Below are positions 11,430-22,002 of a DNA stretch of 64,000 nucleotides, in pieces. The DNA is from Apostichopus japonicus. Its lineage: Eukaryota; Echinodermata; Holothuroidea; Aspidochirotida; Stichopodidae. Within the stretch, counting starts at the first letter, position 1. The number at the start of each line of letters is the position of its first letter. The translations under genes were made by a program, and so were the position numbers. The DNA is taken from assembly GCF_037975245.1 (NCBI RefSeq), contig NC_092579.1, forward strand, positions 31,386,666 through 31,450,665, written 5' to 3'. The notes under the pieces were generated by a model. The model was not told the DNA's origin. It made no database searches and worked only from the letters and a program-made list of their open reading frames with translations.

Positions 11430-11625
11430 CTAGTCAGGGGGAGGGGTGGCGGCGAACTCACCTTGTCCGCGTTGAACCTTGTCAGGGGGAGGGGTGTCGG
11501 CGAACTCACCTTGTCCGCATTGAACCTTGTCAGGGGGGGGGTGGCGGCGAACTCCACTTGTCCGCGCCTTTACCTTGTCAGGGGGAGGGGGCGGCGACCT
11601 CACCTTGTCCGCAACCTCACCCCCT
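11430..11625 (+). repeat. 48-bp G-rich minisatellite, four copies
   Basis: CAGGGGGAGG-type units start at 11435, 11483, 11531 and 11579 (spacing 48 each) and include GGCGGCGAACTCACCTTGTC. Because 48 is a multiple of 3, long open frames arise on both strands; they are a consequence of the repeat and not evidence of a gene. Confidence 0.8.
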
Positions 11626-11765
11626 CTCATCCTCTCATCCTCCCCCCTCTCATCCTCTCACCTGTCACCCTCGGTACTCACCTTGTCCACCTGCCAGGAG
11701 GAGGGGGACCGCCCGCCTTCGGGATTCACCTTATCCACTTGTCAGAACTCCTTTTGCAAATACTC

Positions 11766-11842
11766 ACCTGGGGCTTGAACCGATGCAATCCAAACCAATC
11801 GCTTACTGAACGATGGAATAACCAATTACACCATTTCGGTTC
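11766..11842 (-). repeat. tRNA-like sequence
   Basis: The minus strand has an A box TGGTGTAATTGGTTATTCC and, 45-50 bases downstream, a B box CGGTTCAAGCCC, both close to consensus and correctly spaced for a tRNA. The intervening anticodon region does not form a clear stem, so a tRNA-derived repeat is more likely than a tRNA gene. Confidence 0.5.
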
Positions 11843-11847
11843 CCTCT

Positions 11848-12525
11848 GGAAAAACTTCGTTTCTTATATTTATACTTCCACTCCCTCCAAAGAACAGAAA
11901 AGTAAAAGGCTCTGTCTAGACATTAACCGCAGACATGATGCTCTGTCTGGGAATCGAACCGGAGACATGGAGTTTGTCTGTGTCTCTCCAGTCCAGAGCA
12001 CTACCAACTGCGCCACTAGAACTGTTGAGAATTAATGCTCGTTTCTAATATTTAAACTTCAAAGTCCAGAATGGAAGAAGGAAAAGAAAAGAAAATCAAA
12101 ATGCTGTGTCTGGGAATCGAACCTGAGACATGGAGTTTGTCAGTCCAGAGCACTACCAACTGCGCCACTAGAACTGTTGAGAATTAATGCTCGTTTCTAA
12201 TATTTAAACTTCAAAGTCCAGAATGGAAGAAGGAAAAGAGAAAAAATCAAAATGCTGTGTCTGGGAATCGAACCTGAGACACGGAGTTTGTGAGTCCAGA
12301 GCACTACCAACTGCGCCACTAGAACTGTTGAAAATTAATGCTCGTTTCTAATATTTAAACTTCAAAGTCCAGAATGGAAGAAGGAAAGAGAAAAAAATCA
12401 AAATGCTGTGTCTGGGAATCGAACCTGAGACACGGAGTTTGTGAGTCCAGAGCACTACCAACTGCGCCACTAGAACTGTTGAGAATTAATGCTCGTTTCT
12501 AATATTTAAACTTCAAAGTCCAGAT
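11848..12525 (-). repeat. Tandem tRNA-like Pol III units, 151-bp array (about five units)
   Basis: Units recur with the phrase TGGGAATCGAACC at 11948, 12111, 12262 and 12413, with a fragmentary unit before them. On the minus strand each full unit has an A box (TGGCGCAGTTGGTAGTGC), 45 bases on a perfect B box (GGTTCGATTCC), then TTTT runs within 30 bases, which is the layout of an RNA polymerase III gene. Position-33 T and loop phrases such as CTCACAA suggest an anticodon-like loop, but the anticodon and T stems pair poorly, so I do not call functional tRNAs. The spacer (AGAAACGAGCATTAATT) is homologous to the spacer of the 56.5-64 kb array. Confidence 0.75.
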
Positions 12526-12772
12526 TTATGACTTATGAAAAAAATAGAAATCATATAAACAAAAAGCCTTTTCCGGTCACTTGGTCAGATAATTACACGA
12601 AATAAGTGTATAACAAAGACAAGGGTGTCTTCTACTCCACTTAATTTTAATTTTTTTTTTTTTTATTTTAATTTCGATGGGTGCTTCAGAGAGGACAAGA
12701 GAGGGGCCTTAAAAGAGGGGGTTTTCCAAATTGTGCACTTATAAAGAACACGTATTTCTATCGGGTCCTTTG
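12525..12772 (+). repeat. Direct repeat, left copy (about 220-250 bp)
   Basis: Begins ATTTATGACTTATGAAAAAAATAG and includes AAGACAAGGGTGTCTTCTA and CGTATTTCTATCGGGTC. The same sequence recurs at 13466-13684. The left copy carries an extra T-rich insertion around 12650. It lies directly beside the 151-bp tRNA-like array. Confidence 0.8.
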
Positions 12773-12959
12773 AGACCACGTATCTCCCGAACGGAAGCAG
12801 ATATGGACCTGGGAGTTGCAGATTTGGGCTCCTGAGCATCGGTTACCCCCTGTCACGTCATATGGGCAAAATCGATTTGGGGTCAATTTTTGGCAATTTT
12901 TATTTGCGACAAAAATAGGTTTTTTGTCTGAAAAGTTTAAAAAGTACTTCTTTTTGATA

Positions 12960-13432
12960 CCCAATTCCAAAATAAACTTCAGATTCGTAATCAGCGTGTC
13001 GCGAACTACCAGAAAAGATACACATTTATCGAATTTGCGACAACAAGTTTTTGCACCTCAAACTTGAAAAAGTAAGACCGAAAAACTTTTACGACGAACA
13101 AAGGATTAAAATCTTTTGTTGCCCCTAAAAGTTTTTCCGTTTTCTATTGTTCCTCTGAAAAGTTGCAAACTGAGCGAAATAAAAGGGCGCTCGACGCATC
13201 TTGCCAGTGATACGTGATTTCAAAGCAGTCAAATCAAACCTTTGTTTGTCATCTTGAGTTTTATCTTGACATTTATGAATAAATGGGTCAAATTTTGGCA
13301 TAAATTTTGGAAAAAACTGCTTACGGTTTTTAAAGGTGAAAAAACTTTTTGTCGCAAAGGCGATAAATGTGTATCTTTTCTGGTAGTTCGCGACACGCTG
13401 ATTACGAATCTGAAGTTTATTTTGGAATTGGG
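12960..13432. repeat. 72-bp perfect inverted repeat (foldback)
   Basis: 12960-13031 is the exact reverse complement of 13361-13432; the pairing continues imperfectly inward for about 40 bp more on each side. The loop is about 330 bp. The perfect arms suggest recent origin or gene conversion. Sequence from the loop (13080-13250) recurs, diverged, at 16500-16670, so the foldback is part of a repeat family. Confidence 0.85.
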
Positions 13433-13465
13433 TGCTGTGTGGGGGCGTGCAGGGGAAAAAAACGA

Positions 13466-13684
13466 TTTGTGATTTATGAAAAAAATAGAAATCATATAAA
13501 CAAAAAGCCTTTCCCGGTCAGATAATTACACGAAATTAGTGTATAACAAAGACAAGGGTGTCTTCTATTCCACGTCTAATTTTAATGTCGATGGGTGTTT
13601 CAGAGAGGACAAGAGGGGGCTGAAAAGAGGGGTTTTTCAAAATTGTGCACTTATAAAGAACACGTATTTCTATCGGGTCATTTG
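13466..13684 (+). repeat. Direct repeat, right copy
   Basis: Matches 12525-12772 from TTATGAAAAAAATAGAAATC through CTATCGGGTCATTTG, about 940 bp downstream. It ends exactly where the CAGTGGCGG hAT-like end starts at 13685, while the left copy continues into different sequence. Confidence 0.8.
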
Positions 13685-14019
13685 CAGTGGCGGAGCTAAG
13701 GGTATTGGTCGAGGGGGGCGAGAATGGTCTGTAGGGGCGCTTTCGAAACTATCTAAGCGGAGCGCCACCACGGGTTTGGCGCGGAGCGTACCGAAAATTT
13801 TGAATAAAGATGCTCCTTAGATCGGCGGAAATGACACGTTCCGGGCCTTGCTAATTTGCAGATAAAGGATAAATGTCAATAGGTAGATGAGAGCGCAATA
13901 AAAACGTCAATAATAGCATATAAAGTGGTAAAAAGCTAAAAAAGGGCGCCAGCAGTCCATTTGAGTCCGTCAGGGGGGGGGGGTATCCGCCCCCTGACTG
14001 TATGGACGCTGCGCCACTG
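13685..14019. mobile_element. hAT-like non-autonomous element (CAGTGGCG ends)
   Basis: Left end CAGTGGCGGAGC and right end, read inward on the minus strand, CAGTGGCGCAGC form short inverted ends. An inner block (ATCTAAGCGGAGCGCCACCA near 13753) is shared, in opposite orientation, with the hAT-like element at 14520-15390. No clean 8-bp target duplication flanks it, and it has no transposase. Confidence 0.5.
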
Positions 14020-14117
14020 CCAGATAGACCACCCCCCTCCCCCCCATGGTACGCCATTTGACGAAAGAATAACACACCCTCAATGCAACCTATACCTAAT
14101 GGACACTTTCGTGGTAT

Positions 14118-14519
14118 GATTATAGTCCCCCAAATGAGCCCATATCCAGCATAGCATATATATGTTCTAATAAAAATACAAAACTCCTAGTAATTGCCCA
14201 CATTATTTTTTCTGAAAAAGGCAAATCTCTTAGAAATATGTGATAAATACAACTTAACGATAATTAGCCAAAGTACCAATCCTAGGATAAACCCAATAAA
14301 CAATATTACAGAACTACTTGACTACCCATGTAACCTCAAATCACCTCGCAACTTAAACACATTCGATACAAATCCTAGAAGATGACTAAATCAGTGACAA
14401 TTTTTCCACTCGTTTTTGAGCTAGACATAAACCTCAACCGCATACCAAATAACGAAGTGACGTATAATTACAATAAAACAGACTCCCTAAATACAACAAC
14501 CAAAACAACGAGCTAAATT
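14118..14519 (+). mobile_element. LINE-B, 5' part (endonuclease region)
   Basis: Aligns with LINE-A from about 5045 to 5514 (CCCAAATGAGCCCATATCCA, then the GKSLRNM/INPINNITELLDY region), with many substitutions and deletions. It covers part of the APE endonuclease. The copy is broken by the hAT-like insertion at 14520 and resumes at 15391. Confidence 0.8.
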
Positions 14520-15390
14520 CAGTGGCGGCGGAACCGGGGGGGGGGGGGGGTAAGCGCAACACAACTACGTCTTAGGCCAATGATTTGCCTCATTTCAGCC
14601 AGTTCTCCAACATCCCCTGAAAGATATATCCTTCCAATGGTAGCACATTTCCCATGGATATATCCTTCAGGGACATGGGGGGGGGGGGAGGGTAGGTGCG
14701 GAGCATTGCAGCCAGAGCATTCAAACGATATGATAATTGATTGTCTCTATCATGCCTCATCGAATATTAGTGTTTTAAATAAGAGTGTAATAAGCTAAAC
14801 GCTATACACTCATCAAAATTTGCGTTTACACTACGAGTACACGCAAGGCGTGGAACATGGCTCTATGTGCGCAATTAATTATTAAACGAACAAAAACACA
14901 ATATTAGCATTTCACCTGTACTGTATAGGGTACATGCATTCGTGACTGTGCTTGGTTCATAGAAATTTGTTGGCAACTGCACATGGTTTGGAATTACCCA
15001 TTTGTTGACATTAAGAAATGCTTTCTGTTTTTTCTTAGGACATTTATTTAATTATTGCATTTAATTACAAGTAGTAATTTACTACACTCAAAAACGTCTT
15101 TGCGAGTACACTACGAGTAATAGCTACTCTCTTAAAACACCCTCGAATATACAAATTACAATGCTTTTACAGATATTTTGGTGCAATCTGAGAAATTGCA
15201 GGCTTGAGACCCATATCTTAGGGCTAGGTATTCGCAGCATAAAACACTCGGCAAGTGCCGTTTCCGGGCATCTGGGGGTTTGAAAACCCCAAAATTGTCT
15301 TGTACGCTCCGCATCAACCCATGGTGGCGCTCCGCTTAGATAATCTTAACACATTGGCACCCCAATAATTTTCCCGTTCCGCCGCGCCTG
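14520..15390. mobile_element. hAT-type non-autonomous transposon inside LINE-B
   Basis: The 871-bp insert begins CAGTGGCGGCGGAAC and ends, read inward on the minus strand, CAGGCGCGGCGGAAC. It is flanked by identical 8-bp copies of GCTAAATT (14512-14519 and 15391-15398). LINE-A holds the empty site, with a single GCTAAATT at 5507-5514, so the boundaries are certain. Eight-base target duplications and CAG termini are features of the hAT superfamily. No transposase ORF is present. Confidence 0.85.
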
Positions 15391-16346
15391 GCTAAATTAC
15401 ATCGACAATTACTGTGACAGCGTTGCCCATCAATCATATCTTCAATACTTTCAAAAGACACTGTCATTTAAAAACAAAACAGAAAACGAAAACTAAATAA
15501 GAAAATCCTTACACATATGAAACTCAGACGTCGCCTACGTAGAACCTATATCATCTCCCGAGACCTAACTCTAAAAACCCAAATTAACCAACTTAAATAG
15601 CAATAAACAGACAAATATTGGCGGATGAACAAAACCGCGTCCCAAACAACTGCGATTTAATAAGTAATGATAAAAACCCGAAACACTTTTGGAAAATTTA
15701 AAAAAATCATTAACCCCATTACAACCCCAAACACAGGTAAAACAGACCAAGGCCTTAGAGATAACGTAGGTAACCTCATCACAAAAACTCAAGACCAAAT
15801 AAAGCTAATTGAATCGTACTTTAAAAGTATATTCAATATCTACGATGGCCCCCGATACGATATCAGCTGTAAACACGAAATAGACCGTACAATTATCAGA
15901 AATGCAACCAGCTTTAACACCAACCCATTAGGATGTCTCAACAAAAAACATCCCTCTGCTCAATAAAATAGATATAAACAATTGGTATAGTGCCACTAAA
16001 AAATGCATCCTCCACTGGTCCTGACAACATAAATGACCAAATGCCTAAAAACTCCCCTCCGATATTCATTAACTCTCATATTTTCCCACTATTTAACGAA
16101 CTCCTTAGACTGGGTTATTTCCCAACCCCATGGAAATCCGCCAAAAAGATTTTAATACCGAAACTAAGTAAAGACCGCACCAAAATTCAAAACTATCGAC
16201 CAATTAGTCTCTTCCCAGCCGTATGTAAGATTTCCGAAAGAATTATAGATAACCGCACCAGATCCCACCTAGAGCAAATTAATCACCTTTCCCCGTATCA
16301 ATCGGGCTAATTCCGCGCACACAAATCTACAATAAACCAAACTTTC
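15391..16346 (+). mobile_element. LINE-B, 3' part (reverse transcriptase N-terminal half)
   Basis: Resumes LINE-A homology at its position 5507 and continues to about 6465. Two open stretches (15667-15966 and 15990-16310) cover the linker and the front of the reverse transcriptase, including NYRPISLFPAVCKISERIID. The copy stops at AACCAAACTTTC, inside the reverse transcriptase, so the 3' half is missing. That is unlike normal 5' truncation and points to a later deletion. Confidence 0.8.
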
Positions 16347-16369
16347 TGCTGATCTTATTTTTTAAGCCT

Positions 16370-16396
16370 CTGAAGAAGATCCTGCTAGGATCGAAA
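16370..16396 (+). ncRNA. Hammerhead-like core motif (isolated)
   Basis: CTGAAGA, a 5-bp stem GATCC/GGATC with loop TGCTA, then GAAAC. This matches the CUGANGA-stem II-GAAA core of hammerhead ribozymes apart from one extra A before stem II. No good helix III or cleavage site is seen, so it is at best a relic. Confidence 0.3.
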
Positions 16397-16499
16397 CTTT
16401 TACACATTCTATTACACAGGCTCTCTAGTGGATAAGCAGTTTGCTAACAGTTTCATTCTGCTTATCTTTTAGGCCTCTTTTGGCCTCTGCTTATCTTTT

Positions 16500-16670
16500 A
16501 GGCAGAACAAAGGTTTGTGAATCCTTTGTTCGTTTTAAAAGTTTTTTCGGGTTTCTATTGTTCCTCTGAAGTTGCAAACTGACCAAAAAAGAGGCCGATA
16601 GAGAGCGCTCCACGCATCTTGCCAGTTATTTCAACGCAGTCAAATCAAACCTTTCTTATTCATAAATGTT
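16500..16670 (+). repeat. Diverged second copy of the 13080-13250 repeat
   Basis: Shares TCTATTGTTCCTCTGAA, GTTGCAAACTGA and CGCATCTTGCCAGT in the same order as 13140-13210, with CAGTCAAATCAAACCTTT following. It belongs to the family that contains the 72-bp inverted repeat but lacks the arms. Confidence 0.65.
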
Positions 16671-16740
16671 CTCCAGTTTCACGGTGTTGTTTCCTCGGAA
16701 ATTGTATGCTAAGCGATAGAAGTGTTCAATGTTTTAATCG

Positions 16741-17290
16741 TAATTTTTTCTTCAAAAATGGAACGGAGGGTGATAAAATACTGCCTGATACTGTTGTTTT
16801 AACTGGTTGTTGTATATTAATAGTTTTCAACCGCTCCGCGACATGAGCTATGCAGATTCAGGAAACGTTGTCTTGACCATTACTTTAGCAACAAGGCAAT
16901 CAAAAGAATTAAGATCTTTTAAGGACTCAAAATGTAGAATATATATTCCAAAATGTTTCAATACCCTGAGAGAACAGTCTTCCTATGTGATATAAAGACA
17001 TACAGATGCTCTATGTATGAGCACATGGACATATTCTTTGATCAATTTGAGCAAGAAAAGCAGCTCTGCCAACCCTTTAATAATTAATGAGTAACATGAC
17101 ATTGTTTTATTTTCACTATGAAACATTTTCACAAGTTACTGCCAAACCTAGAGTCATGTAGTATAAATCACTGAAAATAATGCCAATTTTGAGACCATTT
17201 GAAATATGAAGTTCAATAAAGGTGTACGTTTTGAGTTATCCTGTACAGCATTTGAACATCACCCTCCGTTCCATTTTGAAGAAAAAATTA
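16741..17290. mobile_element. MITE with about 33-bp inverted ends
   Basis: Left end 16741-16773 (TAATTTTTTCTTCAAAAATG, then GAACGGAGGGTGA) is the reverse complement of 17259-17290 apart from one A. The 550-bp element has no meaningful ORF. Ends starting TA suggest a TA target site, as in Tc1/mariner-type MITEs, but the target duplication is not clear. Confidence 0.7.
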
Positions 17291-17330
17291 GCATTATTTC
17301 TCAACAGTTGCAGTGACGCAGTGGTTAGCA

Positions 17331-17512
17331 AGGGCGTAGGAACCGAGGGGCTGGGCTGGATCTAACTGCGCCAAAGTTCAATACAGGGGAACTTGAAATG
17401 CAGCTATTGGTCAAGAAAAATTGGTGGGGACACGGTATATTATGTCCCCACTACTGAAAAAAAGTTGATGGGGACGCGTCCTGCTGTCCCCACCAGGATC
17501 TGCGCCCATGGT
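17331..17512. mobile_element. Possible hAT-like short element
   Basis: Begins AGGGCGTAGGAACCGAGGGG and ends GGATCTGCGCCCA, giving loose inverted ends (GGGCGTAGG / GGGCGCAGA). No convincing target duplication is present. Confidence 0.3.
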
Positions 17513-17882
17513 TTGAAGGCTGTTCATCCTGGAACGCCATTTTCATGCTCACTGATATGATGTGATATCTGCTGTTTGCTTAACAAATTCGAATAATTGA
17601 AATGAGACTGAAATAAATAACTTTGATCTGTTTATTGTGCAATTCACCACATTCTTTTCATTTCGAAAGACGCACAGTTTCAAGTTCAGTTCACTGAAGG
17701 ATTCGATTCTCTATCTGCCTTCAGTTTAGGTAAGATCTTGGGATATTCATCCCTAGATATCGCTGGATATTGCTAGAAATCCATGCAGCACAGTGTTCTT
17801 GGTATTTCTTGGGATTTTTCGGGCCTGATCTTGGGAAATTGCAAAATCGGGAGTGGTTACACTCCATTTAGGTCAGTGCACG

Positions 17883-19587
17883 TATGGCAAGCCGTTTTAA
17901 CATTTACCTTGCAATTCGACTTAAGTCGAATACATTTCACTTAAGTGGAATTCAATTTCACTTAAGCAGAATACTATTTAACTTGAGTGGAATTCTATTT
18001 CACTTAAGTGGAATACCATTCCACTTAAGCTTAATTGTATTTTACTTAAGCTGAATTCATCAACTTGTCACTGCATCTTACTTAAGCTAAATCTATTTCA
18101 CTTAAGTGGAATTGTATTTCACTTAGGAAATGCATTTCACTTAAGTGGAATTGTATTCTACTTAAGTGGAATACAATTCCACTTAAGTGGAATGTCCTGT
18201 CTATTTCACTTAAGTGGAATACAATTACACTTAAGTGGAATACAATTCCACTTAAGTGAAATGTGATTGGATAGTCTATTTCACTTAAGTGGAATGTGAT
18301 TGGCTAGTGTATTCCACTTAAGTGGAATGTGATTGGCTAGTTCATTCAACGCCAAACTTTGCCCATGCCTTTGCGCGCCATTATAAACAACTTGCCGCGA
18401 TACGTGTACGTACGTGGTGTCGATATGTGCACAATGAATATCGGCTGTCCATCTGGATCCAGCTAGCACTTAACATTTGTGCAAGGTGAGTACGTACGTA
18501 CCTGACCTGGTACCTGACGAATACCATTACCAAAATAAAGCCATGGCAAATACATTACAAGTGGTTGGAGCTACAGCCGAACACGCATTGACAAGGGCTA
18601 GAGAACGTATTACTTTTTTTTATTTTGGATGGAATCTTTTACTTCGTCAAAAGTTTCACTATCTAAAAAGTTACGAATTCTGCCTATGTTACTTAAACAA
18701 GATGTAAGCCGCCTCTGTTGTGCATCATACTGATTGTTCCCCTGTGCAAGTGAGAAAACAACACTTCGAATTGTGTCTGTAACAACAACAATTATTTGAT
18801 CGCATTCCAGCAATGTTAGATGTGAATGATTAGCCATAGCCATAATGTACACGTGCAACGAGGATCGACTACATCATCATATGTGATGAGCAATTGAATG
18901 CGTTACGACGAACATTACCCTAAATTGTATTTATATATAAGCCACATATCAACATTTCCACTTAAGTGGAATTGTATTTTACTTAAGCAGAATAGAATTC
19001 CACTTAAGTGAAATTGACGCCCAAAAGATATTATTCCACTAAAGTGTAATTGTATTCCACTTAAGTAGAATACAATTCCACTTAAGTGGAAATGCATTCC
19101 ACTTAAGTGGAATTGTATTTTTAAGCAGAATAGAATTCCACATAAGTGAAATTGACGCCCAAAAGATATTATTCCACTTAAATGAAATTGTATTCCACTT
19201 AAGTGGAATACAATTCCACTTAAGTGGAAATGCATTCCACTCAACTGGAATTGTATTTCACTTAAGTGGAAAAGCATTTCACTTGAGTGGAATTGTATTC
19301 CACTTAAGTGAAATAGATGGACTATTTAGCTTAAGTGAAATGTTATTCCACTACAGTGGAAATGTATTCCACTTAAGTAATTACAATTCCACTTAAGTCG
19401 AATGTATTTCCACTAAAGTGAAATACAATTCCACTTAAGTGGGAGGCATTTCCACTTAAGTGAAATAGAAATGTCCATTTCCACTTAAGTGGAATAACAT
19501 TTCACTTAAGTAGAATGTATTCCAATAAAGTGAAATGTATTTGACTGAAGTCTAATTGCGAAGTAAATGTTAAAACGGCTTGCCATA
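17883..19587. mobile_element. Palindrome-packed transposable element 1 (ACTTAAGT units)
   Basis: Inverted ends TATGGCAAGCCGTTTTAACA of over 30 bp are flanked by 6-bp direct repeats TGCACG (17877-17882 and 19588-19593). Inside, dozens of near-palindromic units of the form CCACTTAAGTGG fill 17925-18345 and 18955-19560 on both sides of a non-repetitive core (about 18345-18950). The whole can fold back on itself. Ends and target size match element 2 at 29281. No known transposase is visible. Confidence 0.8.
18610..18837 (-). CDS. Small ORF in the core of palindrome element 1
   Basis: On the minus strand a methionine (MANHSHLTLLECDQ) starts about 75 codons ending in NKKK and a stop. The composition is ordinary for a small soluble protein, with no recognised domain. 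It lies in the non-repetitive core of the element, so it may be carried by it. The ORF can equally be chance. Confidence 0.2.
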   Translation of the reverse strand: MANHSHLTLLECDQIIVVVTDTIRSVVFSLAQGNNQYDAQQRRLTSCLSNIGRIRNFLDSETFDEVKDSIQNKKK

Positions 19588-19594
19588 TGCACGA

Positions 19595-19599
<5 letters not shown>

Positions 19600-19634
<35 letters not shown>
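19600..19634. repeat. CT then AT microsatellite
   Basis: (TC)n passing into (TA)n directly after the target duplication of palindrome element 1. Confidence 0.85.
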
Positions 19635-19639
<5 letters not shown>

Positions 19640-20150
19640 CCCGATCACTAGACTCGTTATCTATCGATGAAGTGGTGTGTTGCCGGATTTTGTCAAGGTT
19701 TAAGTACTACGGGCGAAGGTTATTGTTTAAGTTTTGTAACCCATTGGGAAGCGATAAGAGGGGTGGGGCGTAGGGGTTGTGGGGGTGGGTGGTGGGGCAT
19801 TTTCACGCAGATTGGAACAATCTCAAGAAGTGATAGGTGCGTCCGCCTGTCCCCCCCCCCCCATGCACTACATGATATTCACAGGAGATGTGCTCAATTC
19901 TCTAATCACATGCGGAATTTATTTTTAGATTCATTGTATGAGTTACGGTACGAGGTTTAGGGTAACAATTAGCATTCAGGTCGGAGTATAACATTTTATC
20001 TCTGCATGGCAGTGTTGCATCGAAGGACATATGTCTAGTGCAGTTCGCATATAGATCCTGGTCTAATACTGAAAATGCATTATGTTCCCGACGACTCGGT
20101 CAAGTTCGAGACCAGCCACAGTTGGTTTCATAGCACAATTGTACAATTGT

Positions 20151-20315
<165 letters not shown>

Positions 20316-20454
20316 TGAGAGAGGAAATATGAAAACGTCAAAATGGAGTTTTCGGTGGAAGGGGTAGGGTGAGGCCCACACCCATTCCAAAATCATCGAT
20401 CCGTCACTGGCTACCCTATGTGTATAATAGGGATCAGCCCTGTAATTATGTCAC

Positions 20455-20612
20455 TGTTCTTTTTTCTCTTCCCAGTTGCTTGCCGTTTTTTCTACTCCCT
20501 CCTTTTCTCCTTTTCCTCTATTTCTTCTTTTTCTTTTCCCTTCCTTCCTCCCCTTCTTTCCCCTCTTTTTCCCCTTTTTTCTTCTCTCTTTTTTTCTCTC
20601 CTCTATTTCTTA
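20455..20612 (+). repeat. Pyrimidine tract
   Basis: About 155 bp almost purely C and T on the plus strand with mirror-like CCTTCC and TTTCTT runs, capable in principle of triplex DNA. It ends at GGGGGGCGCCCCCC, followed by two copies of a GATACGCGCG-type phrase resembling a hAT end. Confidence 0.75.
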
Positions 20613-21330
20613 CCTGGGGGGCGCCCCCCTAGATACGCGCGCCCCCCTGGATACGCGCCTGATCAAGGTGGTCAGAATTTGACCCTAAGTGACCTTTGAC
20701 CTCTTCATAGAACATTCAGTTCTTGTACATTTCTGAGCATGAGGATAATCGCAGCTTTGATTTTGATGTCGACAAGGATTTCAGGCTTTTGGCAGCTGAT
20801 GACTCCAATTTACATTTGACCTCTTAACAGAACTGCTCAAAGTGTAATGCTCAGTGAGGGGGACCTACCACCTAATTATGACATTTTACCGATGCTACAG
20901 ATATTCACTAAACTAGACTACAAGGTTTTTGTATTTTGGCCGCTGATGACCTCAATTGACATAACTTCATAATTTCCATCTGTAAATATGAGAAAATTTT
21001 CAACATGATACCCTTGAGAAGGGCACTTTTGAAAACATGCAAGAGAGAATAAAAAAACCCAGTATTTTTAGGTGCAGGGCAGAGATGATCTTATGGTATT
21101 GCAGAAGTATTCAAGACTATGCATGAAATAAAGGTAGAGTTCCCCAGAAAAAAATTCTGCCAAACTATTCCTTAAAATTTAGGAGAGCAGTTTTTCAAGT
21201 GTTTTAAGTACAGCTTTCATAACAGTGTTCTCTATTATATCTCTTGCTATTTCAAGGAAAAAAACTGCATATCTTAGTGCTTCAGTATTTACACACATGG
21301 TGATACAAAATAAAGAAGTAGAAAAGCTTA

Positions 21331-21353
21331 CATATATATACAGTTTATACATA

Positions 21354-21433
<80 letters not shown>

Positions 21434-21438
21434 TATAC
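21331..21438. repeat. AT microsatellite
   Basis: About 100 bp of (AT)n. Neighbouring sequence 20690-21330 contains CTTTGACCTC-type repeat phrases but no gene that I can recognise. Confidence 0.95.
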
Positions 21439-21672
21439 ATGTACATATAGATAGGGAGTACTCAATTCGATTAAGCCCAAAAGGGTTTCTTAGTTGACTT
21501 CCTTTCACATTTTTTACTTATTTGTACTTATATTGTCTTGTTCACCTTGAAATACTATGTGATGAAACAAATAATAATAATAAATATATCTTTTAAGAAG
21601 CTGCAACATCGGTGGCTCAAAAGTTTGTGATCCTGAAAGTTTGAGACCGGCAGGACTATCTGGTAGCTGGAT

Positions 21673-22002
21673 CTAATCACTTTCCGATTCTTCTTCAACT
21701 TTAGTCCCATTTCTAATCCCTTCGGGGGAAACTTCCATCAGCTTGTCATTTTGGATTGATGAAGCGTTCGGCACGTCGCTACCAGAATTGGAACAAACTT
21801 TTCTGTCTTCTTCTGCCTTCAGGAGGTTATCGTCTTGTAAGCCTTTCCTGATCTGGTATAAGTTAGACTGTACTTAACTCGGAGGTAAGATGGAGGCTTT
21901 CATGTCCATAATGAGACTAGAGTAGGGATCTGAATCGGCTACAGGGGCTTGGGATTCCAATTTATTGTCTCTGTCTGATGTTTCGTCATCTTCCCAAGTC
22001 TC
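21673..22002 (-). pseudogene. Coding-like continuation beyond the stop of the minus-strand membrane gene
   Basis: Directly after the TAA at 22005-22003 the same frame runs on as ETWEDDETSDRDNKLESQ with DPYSSLIMDM and, after a second in-frame TAA, NLYQIRKGLQDDNLL and KVEEESESD before TAG at 21675-21673. The acidic, serine-rich composition is the same as upstream, so this looks like former or conditional C-terminal tail. Either two sense codons became stops, or the first stop is bypassed: TTTGTAAGAG there could also serve as a splice donor. Confidence 0.4.

Noticed and set aside
11378-12035. Open frames of 143 and 190 codons
   Set aside because: They depend on the 48-bp G-rich repeat (16 codons), which opens several frames on both strands at once, and run into the tRNA-like array.
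11848-12525. Cluster of genuine tRNA genes
   Set aside because: A and B boxes are good, but the anticodon, T and acceptor stems do not pair well and there is no clear anticodon set. Kept as tRNA-like repeats.
12816-13495. Pair of frames sharing KINFRFVISVSRTTRKDTHL
   Set aside because: Both come from the arms of the 72-bp inverted repeat; no further coding support on either side.
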